Source: an uncultured Clostridia bacterium (GTDB lineage Bacteria > Bacillota > Clostridia > Oscillospirales > CAG-272). From it: a DNA stretch of 6,089 nucleotides. The translations under genes were made by a program, and so were the position numbers. Shown here piece after piece: positions 5,442 through 6,089 of the stretch (position 1 is its first letter; each line of letters starts with the position of its first letter). The notes below the pieces were generated by a model, which was given only the letters and a program-made list of their open reading frames with translations, ran no database searches and had not been told where the DNA came from. The stretch is taken from NCBI GenBank assembly GCA_904502055.1, contig CAJGDZ010000104.1, forward strand, positions 1 to 6,089, read 5' to 3'.

Positions 5442-6089
5442 ATGCTGAATACGCTTTGTAACTTTTCGCATAGATACGGAAGCTGTCCCGATTACGTGCT
5501 GGCCGGCGGTGGAAACACCTCCTGTAAGGACAGCGAGCTTCTTTACATCAAGGGCTCGGGCACGGCGCTTGCCACCATCGAGCCGAGCGGCTTTGTCAAG
5601 ATGGAGCGCGCAAAGCTTGAGGCTATGCTGACAAAGGCATATCCCGAAAATGAGGAGGCGCGTGAGGCGGCGGTTCTGGCTGACCTTATGAGCGCACGCG
5701 CATTCGGCGAGGAGGCAAAGCGCCCCTCGGTCGAGACGCTTCTTCATAATCTGTTTCCCCAGAAGTTCGTGCTTCACGTTCACCCGGCCAAGGTCAACGG
5801 TCTGACCTGCTCGAAAAACGGGGAGAAGACCGTGAAGGATGCCTTTGGCGGTGCGGTTTGGGTAGAGTCCTGCAAGCCGGGATACATTCTGGCTATGCTT
5901 TGCAAGGATAAGCTGGATGCATACAAGAACGCTACGGGCAAGGACGCAAGCGTTCTCTTCCTCCAGAATCACGGCATTTTCTTTGCTGCTGACAGCGAGG
6001 ACGAGCTTGATGCCGTTATAAAATCGGTGATGGATAAGCTGGATGCTATGATTACACGCGCCCCCGATTTCACCGACGTGGCCTATGAC
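5442..6089 (+). CDS. Class II aldolase/adducin family protein, 3' end beyond the window
   Basis: An open frame of 216 codons from ATG 5442 runs to the window edge without a stop, so the gene is partial. It is a zinc-dependent class II sugar-phosphate aldolase-like protein: a phosphate-binding glycine loop GGGNTS (22-27), KGSG (37-40), a PSVE block with probable catalytic Glu98, metal ligands His112 and His114 in LHVHP, and a third ligand His177 in QNHG. The GGGNTS loop resembles rhamnulose-1-phosphate aldolases of the RhaEW/YuxG type and related longer clostridial proteins more than compact FucA/AraD enzymes, which carry a GNIS loop. AAAGGA at 5427-5432, 9 nt before the ATG, supports the start. 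With 29 nt and no terminator after the dehydrogenase, it is almost certainly in the same operon. Retro-aldol cleavage to dihydroxyacetone phosphate plus an aldehyde is the family expectation. The substrate, and whether a dehydrogenase domain follows, are unknown. Confidence 0.88.
   Translation, partial: MLNTLCNFSHRYGSCPDYVLAGGGNTSCKDSELLYIKGSGTALATIEPSGFVKMERAKLEAMLTKAYPENEEAREAAVLADLMSARAFGEEAKRPSVETLLHNLFPQKFVLHVHPAKVNGLTCSKNGEKTVKDAFGGAVWVESCKPGYILAMLCKDKLDAYKNATGKDASVLFLQNHGIFFAADSEDELDAVIKSVMDKLDAMITRAPDFTDVAYD

Overview
The window looks like chromosomal DNA from a low-to-mid-GC Firmicute, most likely a gut-type member of the Clostridia. This is inferred from purine-rich AAAGGA/AGGAGG ribosome binding sites, sigma-A-like promoters with TGn extended -10 elements, short GC-rich hairpin terminators with T-runs, and the protein families present. 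No mobile element, CRISPR array, tRNA or rRNA was seen. It reads as ordinary metabolic chromosome with five genes, the last one cut by the window edge.

Layout: a terminator-like hairpin (30-60) sits directly before a plus-strand cytoplasmic glycoside hydrolase family 2 enzyme, beta-galactosidase-like (77-2359). That gene ends at a strong, probably bidirectional hairpin terminator (2367-2397). Converging on the same terminator is a minus-strand two-gene operon. It consists of gpsA, NAD(P)-dependent glycerol-3-phosphate dehydrogenase (2880-3914), followed 13 nt later by a LURP-one-related/tubby-fold protein (2396-2866). A roughly 240-bp AT-rich divergent intergenic region (3915-4152) carries two good back-to-back promoters, one for gpsA and one for a plus-strand operon. 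That operon is a SorE/YggP-type zinc-binding dehydrogenase (4153-5412) followed after 29 nt by a class II aldolase/adducin-family protein (from 5442, open at the right edge).

How the genes may fit together (inference): the GH2 enzyme would release monosaccharides from imported oligosaccharides. The dehydrogenase and aldolase pair looks like part of a sugar-phosphate catabolic route, with oxidoreduction of a ketose or polyol phosphate and then retro-aldol cleavage. A class II aldolase commonly yields dihydroxyacetone phosphate, which is also the substrate of GpsA on the way to phospholipids. The LURP-one-related protein has a fold related to phospholipid scramblases, so its tight linkage to gpsA may point to membrane-lipid biology, but no function can be read directly from the sequence.

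The window holds no clearly new system. The most unusual points are the appended, lysine- and methionine-rich C-terminal module of the GH2 enzyme, the gpsA/LURP-one operon, and the unresolved substrate of the dehydrogenase/aldolase pair.
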